Positions 46,826-46,895 of a DNA stretch of 46,895 bases are shown here, in pieces. How positions within the stretch are numbered: position 1 is the stretch's first letter; every line of letters starts with the position of its first letter. Source of the DNA: Haemophilus haemolyticus (GTDB taxonomy: Bacteria > Pseudomonadota > Gammaproteobacteria > Enterobacterales > Pasteurellaceae). The stretch spans positions 1 to 46,895 of the forward strand of contig NZ_QQKA01000012.1 of assembly GCF_003493605.1 (NCBI RefSeq), written 5' to 3'. The notes under the pieces were generated by a model. The model did no database searches. It was given only the letters and a program-made list of their open reading frames with translations, and had not been told where the DNA came from. Position numbers and translations under genes: made by a program.

Positions 46826-46895
46826 ATGACCAAATACAATTTTCTTTTCAAGCAACAAGTCATCGAATTTTATCTTCAAAATGGTAAAAATAGTT
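46826..46895 (+). CDS. Transposase OrfA, 5' fragment
   Basis: The first 23 residues (MTKYNFLFKQQVIEFYLQNG and onward) of an IS150-type OrfA, whose N-terminal helix-turn-helix binds the IS ends. It runs off the window edge. OrfA/OrfAB of this family are joined by a programmed -1 frameshift, which would lie beyond the window. Confidence 0.8.
   Translation, partial: MTKYNFLFKQQVIEFYLQNGKNS

Larger units (their letters stand above)
46769..46895 (+). mobile_element. Left end of an IS3/IS150-type insertion sequence
   Basis: The terminus TGATCTGCACCCCAAAAGTT resembles the IS150 end (TG, then CTGCACCC, then GTTGG), and IS3-family elements begin with TG. It interrupts lic2A. The first transposase ORF begins at 46826. 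The right end and target duplication lie outside the window; a 3-4 base duplication would begin with the TAA or TTAA ending at 46768. Confidence 0.85.

Overview
The window is chromosomal DNA from a Haemophilus influenzae-group bacterium (Pasteurellaceae). Three things point there. The 9-base DNA-uptake signal AAGTGCGGT/ACCGCACTT occurs about 41 times by eye, roughly one per 1.1 kb and about a hundredfold over chance. Base composition is AT-rich. Many proteins match, nearly residue for residue, those I recall from H. influenzae Rd (GlpG with Ser116/His169, TehA with Phe262, RidA, TrmO, PriB, Lic2A). Statements about Rd gene order are from memory and are marked as such. Almost all the content is housekeeping; I found no phage, CRISPR array or plasmid-type region.

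Layout. (1) 1-120: start of a ribosomal RNA operon running leftward out of the window (promoter, leader hairpin, boxA). (2) 215-5794: trkH and yigZ (minus), tusA (plus), htpX, ridA and mlaA (minus). (3) 5042-9862: the compact minus-strand operon rapA-rluA-glpG-glpR. (4) 9975-10216: tRNA-Pro(TGG) and tRNA-Arg(TCT) behind one promoter. (5) 10360-16129: folD, a SLC13 dicarboxylate-type transporter, rraA, menA, trmO and tehA. (6) 16324-26383: the ribosomal protein/RNA polymerase block rplK-rplA and rpoB-rpoC, with separate promoters; rplJ and rplL are not between them. (7) 26410-30888: yjjI-yjjW-nupC-deoD, a glycyl-radical enzyme and its activase placed with nucleoside uptake and phosphorolysis. 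(8) 31101-35781: pgk-fba-orfH (glycolysis plus an LPS heptosyltransferase), an RNase T2 family gene and a small ferredoxin. (9) 35790-38795: an intergenic dyad repeat, tyrP, tdk, tsaD. (10) 39027-43112: the macromolecular synthesis operon rpsU-dnaG-rpoD. (11) 43215-45021: infA and rpsF-priB-rpsR-rplI. (12) 45227-46895: ksgA, then the 3' two thirds of the LPS galactosyltransferase gene lic2A, cut by an IS3/IS150-type insertion sequence that runs off the right edge.

The genes mostly serve transcription (RNA polymerase, sigma-70, RapA), translation (L1, L11, L9, S6, S18, S21, IF-1, two tRNAs, rRNA and tRNA modification by KsgA, RluA, TrmO, TsaD), replication (DnaG, PriB, Tdk), and central or nucleotide metabolism. 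Uptake signals are woven into this layout: inverted pairs act as intergenic terminators, single copies inside genes mostly encode Ser-Ala-Val or Thr-Ala-Leu, and several sit directly in promoters.

The points most worth following are the uncharacterised YjjI/YjjW glycyl-radical pair beside nucleoside genes, the IS-disrupted lic2A, apparent absences relative to Rd (HindII restriction-modification genes, and the aspA-urease-groESL segment), a deoD terminator superimposed on the rplKA promoter, and an FNR-like site upstream of pgk.
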